DNA of 64,000 nt from the NCBI GenBank assembly GCA_963708735.1, contig CAVPTW010000035.1:79659-143658 (forward strand), given 5' to 3'. The notes beneath the pieces were generated by a model. That model did no database searches and was not told where the DNA came from. It worked only from the letters and a program-made list of their open reading frames with translations. The position numbers and the translations under genes were made by a program. Source of the stretch: JAGPUQ01 sp963708735 (GTDB lineage Bacteria; Pseudomonadota; Gammaproteobacteria; Pseudomonadales; Porticoccaceae). Below are positions 56,709-64,000 of the stretch, one piece after another. The stretch's first letter is position 1. Each line of letters starts with the position of its first letter.

Positions 56709-58091
56709 CTAGCGCACCGGGCGCGCTTTCCAGAAATAGTTGTGGACGCCTTCCCCGGTATAGAACCGGCGGAAGGTCATTTCGAGCTGGTTGCCGATGC
56801 CGACATCTTTCGGATCGGCATCGGCCAGTTCACAGGCCATGCGGCCGCCGCAGCCGAAATCCACCACGGTGGAAATCACCGGCGGTTGCAGACTGTAGGC
56901 GAGATGGTCGAGGGTGAAGGTGGTGATACGACAGGGCTGGTCGGCAAAAGGCTCTTCTTTCATCTTGTCCACCGCGCCGCATTTCACGCACACCCGCTGC
57001 GGTGGCAGATAACCCTGGTTGCACTGCTCGCACCGGGAGCCGTAGAAGGCGTATTTCCAGCGCTCGTGCCGTTTCATCGCCGGCGCCGCGGGCCGGCTGG
57101 GGTCCGGCCGCCGCGGCGGCTCGAAAGGCAGGATACCGCGCCATTTGAGGTAATCGTTGTAGGCCAGGTCGGTGCGCTTGGAGGCGAGCCAGTGGGCGAC
57201 GCTGCGCGCGGGCCGTCCGGAAGCGATACGATCGGTGACCTCGAACACCAGGGCGTCGCAACCGTCGGCGGTGGACAGCACCAGGATGCGGTCGCCCGGC
57301 TTGGCGGTATCCAGAACCTGGGCGAGCAACAGTCCGGCGTGGGCGACACCGGTGCGACCCAGATTGTCCAGCAGCGGGTCGGCCAGCTGTTCGGACTTGA
57401 GGCCGAGCGCGCGGGGAATGTCGGCCACGTCGCGGCGGTTGGTGGCGTCCAGCACCACCTTGGCGAGGGATGCGGGCTCGACCCCGGCGTTGGTCAACGC
57501 GCGTTTGGCGGTATCGACACTCACCGGGCCGAGGATTTCGATCCCGAAGCGCTCCTCCCACTGGCGGGCGAAGGGATCGCCCGGCAGTCGCCACACGTCC
57601 AGTACTTCCGCGGTGCCCGATGCGCTGCCCAGCAGGCGGGCGATGGCCTCATCCCCGGCGCCGGTGACAAAGGCGACGGCGGCATCGCCGCTGTCGCGCT
57701 CGCGGGCGCCACCCGGTGCACCGATCACCACGTCGCTGGCGCACACCAGCGTGGTGCGCCCGGCGTGGCCGAGTTCGCTGGCCAGCAACAACCCGGCCAG
57801 TCCCATGCGACTGTTGCCACCGAGCTCGAGGGAGCGGGTGTGCGCCGGCAGGTCGAGGGCAGCGGAAATCGCCGCGGCATTGAGTTTTTCCGCGTAGGGC
57901 GGGCTGGTGGTGGCAAACATCAGGGTGTCTACCGCCGCGCCGCCGAGCGCCTGACGGCCGGCCTCCACTGCCATGGAGACCGAGTCTTCGTCATAGCTGG
58001 CGATGGCGCGTTCGCCGCGACCGATGCCCGCCGCCTGGCGGTCGAGCCGAAAATAGGGAATATAGGAACCGTACCGCAAAATACCGGACAA
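56709..58091 (-). CDS. HMG-CoA-synthase-like protein fused to Zn-ribbon/OB (DUF35) domain
   Basis: 460 residues. About 1-320 has the KAS III/HMG-CoA synthase fold (FATTSPPYAEKLNAAAISAA, CASDVVIGAPGGARERDSGD, LDNLGRTGVAHAGLLLAQVL). The position where HMG-CoA synthase has its Cys reads LELGGNSRMGLAG, so the nucleophile appears missing. From about 340 a zinc ribbon (CEQCNQGYLPPQRVCVKCG) and an OB fold follow. Archaeal HMG-CoA synthase/thiolase/DUF35 complexes and Pseudomonas PhlA-PhlB-PhlC use the same three parts; here two are fused. TTG start 58091 behind GGAGGT at good spacing. Probably forms a complex with the next thiolase. Confidence 0.83.
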   Translation of the reverse strand: MSGILRYGSYIPYFRLDRQAAGIGRGERAIASYDEDSVSMAVEAGRQALGGAAVDTLMFATTSPPYAEKLNAAAISAALDLPAHTRSLELGGNSRMGLAGLLLASELGHAGRTTLVCASDVVIGAPGGARERDSGDAAVAFVTGAGDEAIARLLGSASGTAEVLDVWRLPGDPFARQWEERFGIEILGPVSVDTAKRALTNAGVEPASLAKVVLDATNRRDVADIPRALGLKSEQLADPLLDNLGRTGVAHAGLLLAQVLDTAKPGDRILVLSTADGCDALVFEVTDRIASGRPARSVAHWLASKRTDLAYNDYLKWRGILPFEPPRRPDPSRPAAPAMKRHERWKYAFYGSRCEQCNQGYLPPQRVCVKCGAVDKMKEEPFADQPCRITTFTLDHLAYSLQPPVISTVVDFGCGGRMACELADADPKDVGIGNQLEMTFRRFYTGEGVHNYFWKARPVR

Positions 58092-58208
58092 ACCACACCT
58101 CCTGGTTCGGGAGCCGGCGCGCTGGGCACCGGCGGCGACGTTGATTCGCTGTTTTCGTTGTTATCGGAGCCCACCCAAGGCCGTCAGGGCCGAGGGCACG
58201 CATTCAAT

Positions 58209-59711
58209 TCAGGCTATCACATATTCCTGCAATTTCGGGTCGTGCAAGTCGGCGCGGAACCTGGTTGCCGTCCAGGGCCAGGAGCCGGGCACGCCTTTCT
58301 CGTCCAGATACCAGCTCTTGCAGCCGGTGGTCCACACCGTATCCTTCATGTTCGCCAGCATCTCGGCATTGAAGCGCAGGGTCGCATCCTCGCGGGGATA
58401 AACCTGCTCGAACTTGCGTTCCGCCCAGAGGTTGATGAACTTCATGATGTATTCGCTCTGGGTTTCGGCGATGGAGGCAAGCGAGAAGTTGCCCACCGGG
58501 CTGTGGGGTCCCATCACCATGAAGAAATTGGGAAAGTTGGGCATGGCCACGGTGCGATAGCCGCGTGGACCGTCCTTCCAGGCAGCGTCCAGGGTGACGC
58601 CGTGCGCGCCGGTCATGGTCATCGGCAGCATGTACTCGTTGGCGTGAAAGCCGGTGGCCAGCGCGATGATGTCGAGCTCGTGGAGCTTGCCATCCGCAGT
58701 GACGATGCCCCGGGGTTCGACGTGGTCGATGCCCACGCGCACTAGCTCGGCGTTGGGGCGCTGAATGGCGGGATAGAATTCCGACGACATCACCAGGCGT
58801 TTGCACATCGGCGTGTAATCGGGAGTCAGTTTGGCGCGCAGATCGGGGTCCTTCACGCTGTCGAGGTTCCAGCGGCACAGTTTGGCGACCATGCGTCGGG
58901 AGGCGTTGTCCTTGATGATGCCGCGACCCAGCACCTGCTCCATGAGAAACCGGTAGCTGTGGTAGTACAGCCGGGAAAGGACAGGCAGTTTCCCCGTCAG
59001 CCAATGGCTGAATCCGGAATATTTCCGGTTCGGGATCGGCAGCACCCACTGCGGGGTGCGCTGGAAGGAAATCACCTTGCTGCACACATCGGTGAGCGGC
59101 TTGATCATCTGGATGCCGGTGGAGCCGTTGCCGATGACACCGACGCGCTTGCCGGCCAGCTCCAGGGAGTGATCCCAGCGGGCGGAGTGCACCACGGTCC
59201 CGGCAAAGGAATCCAGGCCGGGAAGGTCCGGATACCTGGGTCGTACCAGGATGCCGCAGGCAGCGATCAGGATGTCGCACTCGAGCTGCTCGCCGACGCC
59301 GGCGGCGGTCGCCACATCCAGTTTCCAGCCACTACCGGTCCACTCCGCGTGCCGGGTCTCGGTGTTGAAGCGGATGCGTTCGAAGACCCCATACTTGCGC
59401 GCCATGCGCTCGAAGTACTGGCGGATCTCTTCGCCGCCGCAAAATCGGTGGCTCCATTGCGAGCTGGGTTCGAAGCTGTACTGGTAGTAATGCGAGGGCA
59501 CGTCGCAGCGCAGGCCGGGATACTGGTTGTAGTGCCAGGTGCCGCCGCAGCGGTCGGCTTTTTCCAGCAGGATCAGGTCGTCGTAGCCGGCCGCCATCAG
59601 CCGCATTCCCATGCAGATCCCCGACAGCCCGGTGCCGACCACGATGATGCGCGGCTTGCGCTTGCCCGCAGCCAGTGTGTTCAGAATTTTGCCGCTTTCA
59701 CTGATGCCCAT
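58209..59711 (-). CDS. Flavin-containing monooxygenase, Baeyer-Villiger type (copy 2)
   Basis: 500 residues. FAD motif GTGLSG near 26-31, GGTWHYNQYPG, fingerprint FAGTVVHSARWDHS, NADPH motif GNGSTG. Close paralogue of the first gene in the window, on the opposite strand. The frame is open to ATG 59750, but ATG 59711 (MGISESG) aligns with copy 1 and is preferred. It lies 117 bases upstream of the HMG-CoA-synthase-like gene on the same strand, so it could supply or consume a ketone product of that system; this is inference from neighbourhood only. Confidence 0.9.
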   Translation of the reverse strand: MGISESGKILNTLAAGKRKPRIIVVGTGLSGICMGMRLMAAGYDDLILLEKADRCGGTWHYNQYPGLRCDVPSHYYQYSFEPSSQWSHRFCGGEEIRQYFERMARKYGVFERIRFNTETRHAEWTGSGWKLDVATAAGVGEQLECDILIAACGILVRPRYPDLPGLDSFAGTVVHSARWDHSLELAGKRVGVIGNGSTGIQMIKPLTDVCSKVISFQRTPQWVLPIPNRKYSGFSHWLTGKLPVLSRLYYHSYRFLMEQVLGRGIIKDNASRRMVAKLCRWNLDSVKDPDLRAKLTPDYTPMCKRLVMSSEFYPAIQRPNAELVRVGIDHVEPRGIVTADGKLHELDIIALATGFHANEYMLPMTMTGAHGVTLDAAWKDGPRGYRTVAMPNFPNFFMVMGPHSPVGNFSLASIAETQSEYIMKFINLWAERKFEQVYPREDATLRFNAEMLANMKDTVWTTGCKSWYLDEKGVPGSWPWTATRFRADLHDPKLQEYVIA

Positions 59712-59851
59712 ATTTTTATCCACCCAAGCCGTAAAGGATTGCGCTGGCACTCGCCGGAGATCGATGTTACCGGTCGGTAAAAAGCAGTTTTGCGCAAGCC
59801 CCGAAGGGTGTCAAGGTTGCCACAGTGGTATGCGCGACCCTGTATTTTCGC

Positions 59852-61411
59852 CTATCCCGGACTCGGGTACACATAGCCGGCCTGAAGGCCGAGCGGCAGC
59901 CCCAGCGCCCAGTAGCCGAGCAGGAGCAGGGTCCAGCCCAGCAGCAGCGCCAGCGCATAGGGCAGCATCATCGCGATCAGGGTACCGATGCCGGCGTCAC
60001 GGACATAGCGCCGGCAGAACACGACCACCAGCGGGAAGTAGGGCATCAGCGGGGTCACGATGTTGGCCGAGGAGTCCCCGATCCGGTACGCCGCCTGGGT
60101 CAGTTCCGGCGCGATGCCGAGCTGCATCAGCATGGGAACGAAGATGGGCGCAATCAGCAGCCACTTTGCCGACGCCGAGCCCACGAACAGGTCGATGCAG
60201 GCCGATAACAGGATAATGCCGACGATGGTCAACTGGGGCGAGAGGTGCAGCCCGCTCAGCCCGTCCGCGCCCGCGACGGCGAGCAGAATCCCCAGATTCG
60301 AGTGGCTGAAGGCCGCGATGAACTGCGCGGCGAAAAACGCCATCACGATGTAATAACCCATGCTTTCCATGGCGCGCGTCATCCCGGCGATCACATCGCG
60401 GTGTCCGCGAATGGATCCGGCGGCGATGCCGTAGGTCACGCCCGGGATCAGGAACAGGACGAAGATCAGCGGCACGATGGCATGCATCAGGGGTGCGCCG
60501 AAGGATGCCACCGCGCCAGTCGCTGGATCCCGCAGGGAGGAACTGGCGGGCAGGATTGCCGCGAGCAGCAGCGCCAGCGACAGCACCAGGCTGACCGCCG
60601 CCCACCAGAGCCCGCGTTGCTCCCCGGGCGCCAGCGGCGTCAACCCGGCGGTGTCCGCCGAGTCAGCGGTCACCGGGTTGGTCCTGGTCAGCCAGGGTTC
60701 GACGACCCGGTCGGTGAGCCACCAGCCGAGCCCGATCACCAGCAGGCTGGACGTGCTCATGAAAAACCAGTTGCACAGGGGATTGACCAAAAGGCCCGGG
60801 TCCAGCACGCGGCCCGCCTCCTGGGTGATGCCCTGGAGCAGCGGATCGAGCGCCGAGGGAATGAAGTTCGCGGAAAACCCGCCCGACACACCGGCGAAGG
60901 CCGCAGCGATGCCCGCCAGCGGGTGGCGGCCGGCGGCATGAAAAATCACCGCCGCCAGCGGGATGACCACGACATAGCCCGCGTCCGCGGCGGTGTGGCT
61001 GATGATCGCCACCAACATCACGATGGGAGAGAGCCAGCGGGCGGTGGTCAGGCTCAGCAGTTTGCGGAGCCCGGCGGCGATGAGTCCGGAGTGTTCCGCC
61101 ACCCCGACCCCGAGCAGCGCCACCAGCACGATCCCGAGGGGCGCAAAGGCGGTGAAAACGGGAACCATGTCGGTGAGAAAGCGGGCGAGCTCCGCTCCCG
61201 TCAGCAGATTGGCAATCCTGATCGCGGCGCCGGTCTGTGGATTTTGCGCGGCAAATTCAACCGGCGCCAACAGTGCCGACAGCAGCCAGACCGCGATCAG
61301 CAGCAGCAGAAACAGCAGGACGGGATCGGGCAGCCGGTTACCGAGCCGTTCGACCGCTTGCAGAATTCGCAACAGCGCGCTCGGCCGGGGCGGCGATACC
61401 GGGTCGCTCAC
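59852..61411 (-). CDS. AbgT-family transporter
   Basis: 519 residues with about 11-12 hydrophobic segments and a start typical of AbgT proteins (ERLGNRLPDPVLLFLLLLIAV). PAPLGIVLVALLGVGVAEHSGL-like and KWLLIAPIFVPMLMQLGI segments and the late SSANIVTPLMPYFPLVVVF are family hallmarks. E. coli AbgT takes up p-aminobenzoyl-glutamate, and some homologues (MtrF, YdaH) export sulfonamides. No abgA/abgB peptidase gene is adjacent, so direction and substrate are open. Inner membrane. 140 bases upstream of monooxygenase copy 2, same strand. Confidence 0.9.
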   Translation of the reverse strand: MSDPVSPPRPSALLRILQAVERLGNRLPDPVLLFLLLLIAVWLLSALLAPVEFAAQNPQTGAAIRIANLLTGAELARFLTDMVPVFTAFAPLGIVLVALLGVGVAEHSGLIAAGLRKLLSLTTARWLSPIVMLVAIISHTAADAGYVVVIPLAAVIFHAAGRHPLAGIAAAFAGVSGGFSANFIPSALDPLLQGITQEAGRVLDPGLLVNPLCNWFFMSTSSLLVIGLGWWLTDRVVEPWLTRTNPVTADSADTAGLTPLAPGEQRGLWWAAVSLVLSLALLLAAILPASSSLRDPATGAVASFGAPLMHAIVPLIFVLFLIPGVTYGIAAGSIRGHRDVIAGMTRAMESMGYYIVMAFFAAQFIAAFSHSNLGILLAVAGADGLSGLHLSPQLTIVGIILLSACIDLFVGSASAKWLLIAPIFVPMLMQLGIAPELTQAAYRIGDSSANIVTPLMPYFPLVVVFCRRYVRDAGIGTLIAMMLPYALALLLGWTLLLLGYWALGLPLGLQAGYVYPSPG

Positions 61412-61465
61412 GCGCAGTTTTCCATGGCTGTCCGTGTCCGTGCGGGACGGGCTGCCAGCCCGGGA

Positions 61466-62011
61466 TCAGGGTTTCGGCGACTCGGGATTCAGCACCAGCT
61501 GACCATCCACCACGGGGATTCGTTCTCCCGGACGATGATCCATCTGGACGCGATGTTCTTCGCCGCGCAGCCGGTAGCGGACATCGTAGCCAATCACATC
61601 GGTTTTGGTTTCATGCTCGGTGTGGCAGCGGCGCTCGGTGGTGGTGTAGGTATCGTTCGCCTGCAAATGTTCCTGGGTTTTGTTGCCGGCGTAGCCACCG
61701 GCCACCGCGCCGGCCGCGGTAGCGATCTTTTTGCCGGAGCCTCCGCCGATCTGGTGGCCGACAACCCCCCCGATCACTGCTCCTGCCACAGTGCCGAGAA
61801 TCTGGTTCTGGTCTTTTACGGGTCGCCGCCGCGTCACCGCCACGTCGGCGCAAACCTCCTTGGGTACTTGCGAATCGCGGGTAACTTCGGTGACTTCGAG
61901 CACTTCCGCGAACTTGGGCTCGGGATGGAGCGCGCGATAACCGCCGATGGCGCCGGCCGCCGTGGCCAGCACGGCCCCGGCAACGAGACCCGTAAGCATG
62001 CCTTTGTTCAT
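61466..62011 (-). CDS. Glycine-zipper 2TM domain protein
   Basis: 181 residues. Short N-terminal signal/anchor (MLTGLVAGAVLATAAGAIGG), then a glycine-zipper pair GTVAGAVIGGVVGHQIGGG and GAVAGGYAGNKTQEH, as in the SlyB/OmpA-anchored 2TM family, and a C-terminal beta-rich domain (VIGYDVRYRLRGEEHRVQM). Probably envelope-associated. No lipobox Cys is visible. Function unknown. Confidence 0.85.
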   Translation of the reverse strand: MNKGMLTGLVAGAVLATAAGAIGGYRALHPEPKFAEVLEVTEVTRDSQVPKEVCADVAVTRRRPVKDQNQILGTVAGAVIGGVVGHQIGGGSGKKIATAAGAVAGGYAGNKTQEHLQANDTYTTTERRCHTEHETKTDVIGYDVRYRLRGEEHRVQMDHRPGERIPVVDGQLVLNPESPKP

Positions 62012-62444
62012 GGTGAGATGGTCCGACTGGTTCTGGAAAGAAGCCGTAATGTGTCGATAATTCGGGCGGAATACAAGAGCTGTCCGGCGGTGGTGATACG
62101 CAGCTACGGTGATTCAGGCCCCGGTGCCGATGGTGGCTGCTGAAGGTTTGGGGGTGCGCAGGGGTATCACTGTCACCGGGTCGCCACCGGGATGGCGGCA
62201 CTCACGGTCAGCATGACCTGCGACGACCTGAAGTGCGTGAGCGCCGCGCAGCTTGCCCAGCACAGCGCCGCCAGCAGGATGAGTCCCATGCCCTTGGCGT
62301 AGCGGTCCGGACCAAGTGTGTGGGGCAGGTAGTTGCCGCTCGGCAATATCGCGCACAGCGTCAGCCCGTATCCCCAGCGACCGCTGATGTTATGGCGATG
62401 GATCACACGTTGAACCGAAAAGTGGCGAAAAACCTAGGGCTAGC
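62012..62444 (-). other. Intergenic stretch with possible membrane-protein remnant (62173-62406)
   Basis: No intact gene. On the minus strand 62173-62406 encodes 77 residues with two hydrophobic segments (WGYGLTLCAIL and MGLILLAALCWASCAALTHF). The second resembles the repeat start of EamA/DMT transporters, but the piece is far too short. It abuts the insertion sequence on its upstream side, so it may be debris of a disrupted gene. The other 200 bases show nothing I can name. Confidence 0.3.
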
Positions 62445-62449
62445 AGCCT

Positions 62450-62458
62450 GTCGGACTT
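62450..62458 (+). repeat. Left terminal inverted repeat of the IS (inner 9 bases)
   Basis: GTCGGACTT, exact reverse complement of the last nine bases of the window. The AT-rich stretch to 62506 would carry the transposase promoter. Confidence 0.75.
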
Positions 62459-62506
62459 TCCCACCCTTCGGGTTAAAATTGCACACCTTCCGAAACACCC
62501 GATGAC

Positions 62507-63877
62507 ATGAGCCGATTTCGCCCCATTGATCGTCAGACCGACTACCTTCTTCCCCCTTCGGTGCAGGACTGGTTGCCGGAGTCACACTTGGCGCGGTACG
62601 TGGTGGATGTGGTCGAAGGGCTGGACCTGTCGGCGTTTGAGCGCGCTTACGCCGGTCGCGGCAGTGAGGCCTACCACCCGGCGCTGCTGCTCTCGCTGTT
62701 GATTTACGGCTACGCCACCGGCACTCACTCAAGCCGCAAGATCGAGCGTGCGACCTACGATTCGCTGGCGTTTCGTTTCATCGCCTGCGACCAGCACCCG
62801 GACCACGACACGCTGTCGCACTTTCGCCGGCGCTTCGGCGAGCAGTTTGCGGCGATTTTCGTGCAAGTGCTGCAGGTGGCCCGGGAAAACCAGCTCTCGC
62901 GATTCGGCACGGCGAGCCTGGACGGCACCAAGGTCCACGCCAACGCCTCGCGGCACAGCGCCTTGTCGTATGGGTACGCCGAGAAGATCGAAGCGCAGCT
63001 CAAGGCCGAAGTGCAGGAGATGCTGGCGCTGGCCGAAGCGGCGGATCAGAGCACGGTTCCCGATGGCGTCAGCCTGCCCGACGAGATCCAGCGGCGCGAG
63101 GATCGCCTGGCCGCGATCGCGCGAGCCAAGGCGGTCATCGAAGAGCGCGCCCAGGCGCGTGACGAAAGGGCGCAGGCCGAGTACCAGGCCAAGCTGGCCG
63201 AGCGCGAGGCGAAGCAAAAGGCGACCGGCAAGAAGCCCGGCGGCAAGCCGCCGGCGCCGCCACAAACCGGCCCGCGCGCGGACGATCAGGTCAATCTGAC
63301 CGACGAAGACTCACGCATCATGAAGGTGTCGAGCGGCGGATTCGATCAGTGCTACAACGCGCAGGCTGCGGTCGACACCGAATCCATGCTGATCCTGGTC
63401 CCACACATCACTCAGGCCGGCAACGACAAGGAGCAGGTGGCGCCGACGCTGGCGGCGCTGCAGCGCCTGCCCGATGGATTGCGCCAGCCGGATCAGCTGT
63501 TGGCAGACACGGGCTACTGCAGCGCGAAGAACGTCAAGGCCTGCCATGATGCCGGGATCGAACCGCTGATGGCGGTGGGTCGCGATGCGCACCACCCGGC
63601 CTGGCGCGATCGTTTTGAAGAGCCTGCGGCGCTACCGGCCGACAACCCGGTCGATCAGATGAAGCACACCCTCAAGACCCAGGCCGGGCGGGCGGCCTAT
63701 GCGCTGCGCAAGCAGACGGTGGAGCCGGTATTCGGCATCATCAAGTCGGTGATGGCCTTCCGCCAGTTTCTGCTACGCGGCCTGGCCAATGTTGGCCACG
63801 AATGGACGCTGGTTTGCCTGGCGTGGAACTTGAAACGCATGGCCGTGTTGCAGCCCAAATCCGTCCGAATGGCCTGA
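62507..63877 (+). CDS. IS1182-family transposase
   Basis: 456 residues. N-terminal domain FRPIDRQTDYLLPPSVQDWL and HPALLLSLLIYGYATGTHSS; the catalytic DDE core has LDGTKVHANAS (first Asp), LADTGYCSAKNVKACHD (second Asp) and EPVFGIIKSVMAFRQFLLRG (Glu). A charged helical insertion (about 155-255) lies between the first two. No frameshift or stop, so probably functional. ATG 62507. Confidence 0.93.
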   Translation: MSRFRPIDRQTDYLLPPSVQDWLPESHLARYVVDVVEGLDLSAFERAYAGRGSEAYHPALLLSLLIYGYATGTHSSRKIERATYDSLAFRFIACDQHPDHDTLSHFRRRFGEQFAAIFVQVLQVARENQLSRFGTASLDGTKVHANASRHSALSYGYAEKIEAQLKAEVQEMLALAEAADQSTVPDGVSLPDEIQRREDRLAAIARAKAVIEERAQARDERAQAEYQAKLAEREAKQKATGKKPGGKPPAPPQTGPRADDQVNLTDEDSRIMKVSSGGFDQCYNAQAAVDTESMLILVPHITQAGNDKEQVAPTLAALQRLPDGLRQPDQLLADTGYCSAKNVKACHDAGIEPLMAVGRDAHHPAWRDRFEEPAALPADNPVDQMKHTLKTQAGRAAYALRKQTVEPVFGIIKSVMAFRQFLLRGLANVGHEWTLVCLAWNLKRMAVLQPKSVRMA

Positions 63878-63991
63878 AAGCGGGGCAAGCATGCTCGGTT
63901 CAGCGAAAATGGCGGCGAAATCGGCCAAAACATGCACCTCAGTGGTGCAAATCCACAATATCCCCCACGGAAATCCAATGGCCGTGAGGTT

Positions 63992-64000
63992 AAGTCCGAC
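63992..64000 (-). repeat. Right terminal inverted repeat of the IS (inner 9 bases)
   Basis: AAGTCCGAC, complementary to the left repeat. The 114 bases between the transposase stop and this end hold no gene. Confidence 0.75.

Larger units (their letters stand above)
62445..64000 (+). mobile_element. IS1182-family insertion sequence, right end at or beyond window edge
   Basis: An intact transposase flanked by matching inverted ends: GTCGGACTT at 62450-62458 and AAGTCCGAC at 63992-64000. The left end probably extends outwards to the CAGCCT just before, whose counterpart would lie past base 64000. About 1.55 kb, a usual size for the family. Target duplication cannot be checked because the right flank is outside the window. 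Confidence 0.85.

Noticed and set aside
56691..58745. A 684-codon plus-strand open frame across the HMG-CoA-synthase-like gene and beyond
   Set aside because: Low-complexity Gly/Ala/Arg/His composition, crosses two real genes on the other strand, no domain signature.
60245..62143. A 632-codon plus-strand open frame opposite the AbgT transporter
   Set aside because: Composition dominated by Gln, Arg, His and Gly as expected for antisense of a membrane protein; spans the gap into the glycine-zipper gene.

Overview
The window is a GC-rich, gene-dense bacterial chromosome segment of roughly 58 protein genes, with no rRNA or tRNA gene that I could recognise. Gene content and order point to a gammaproteobacterium. 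Two blocks follow the order I recall from Pseudomonas aeruginosa. One is hemW-rdgB-DUF4426-metW-metX-yggU-yggT-proC-yggS / pilT-pilU / ruvX-yqgE-tonB-gshB / pilGHIJK-chpABC. The other is ppk-ppx-trxA-rho. Acyl-CoA dehydrogenase, AlkK-type acyl-CoA ligase, two Baeyer-Villiger-type monooxygenases and a thiolase/HMG-CoA-synthase-like pair suggest an aerobic, lipid- or hydrocarbon-degrading, twitching organism. I cannot name the genus.

Layout. 1-11 kb is mixed: a partial SnoaL-like gene, flavin monooxygenase copy 1, a CsgG-like lipoprotein, a macro-domain protein, purU, a ferredoxin reductase/ferredoxin pair, a SirB1-like protein, a decayed deazaflavin-nitroreductase-like gene, glutathione-dependent formaldehyde dehydrogenase, a FlgO-like lipoprotein pair, and a frameshifted aminotransferase. 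11-22 kb holds the most unusual run: a frameshifted acetolactate-synthase-like TPP enzyme, two short citryl-CoA-lyase-like proteins that seem to lack the usual catalytic histidines, a TonB-dependent receptor overlapping the second of these, a periplasmic binding protein, and a 1473-residue hybrid kinase with phosphorelay, GGDEF and EAL modules. 22-26 kb holds acyl-CoA metabolism.

25.8-37.8 kb is a complete, tightly overlapping Pil-Chp chemosensory operon on the minus strand. Divergent from it run gshB, tonB, yqgE and ruvX, then the twitching ATPases pilU and pilT on the minus strand, then a long plus-strand housekeeping series (yggS to hemW). ppk1 and ppx are convergent. trxA and rho follow, and the rho leader carries a promoter, a triplicated 16-base repeat and a C-rich, G-poor tract that looks like a Rho-utilisation site.

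From 55.5 kb the minus strand carries a thiolase and an HMG-CoA-synthase-like/DUF35 fusion whose architecture recalls the PhlA-PhlB-PhlC C-acyltransferase. Monooxygenase copy 2, an AbgT-family transporter and a glycine-zipper protein follow. The right edge is an IS1182-type insertion sequence whose terminal repeat runs to the last base.

Most likely candidates for something undescribed: the TPP enzyme plus twin degenerate citryl-CoA-lyase-like genes coupled to a TonB receptor and sensor, and the PhlABC-like complex beside a Baeyer-Villiger-type enzyme. All family names come from reading the protein sequences by eye; no database search was run.
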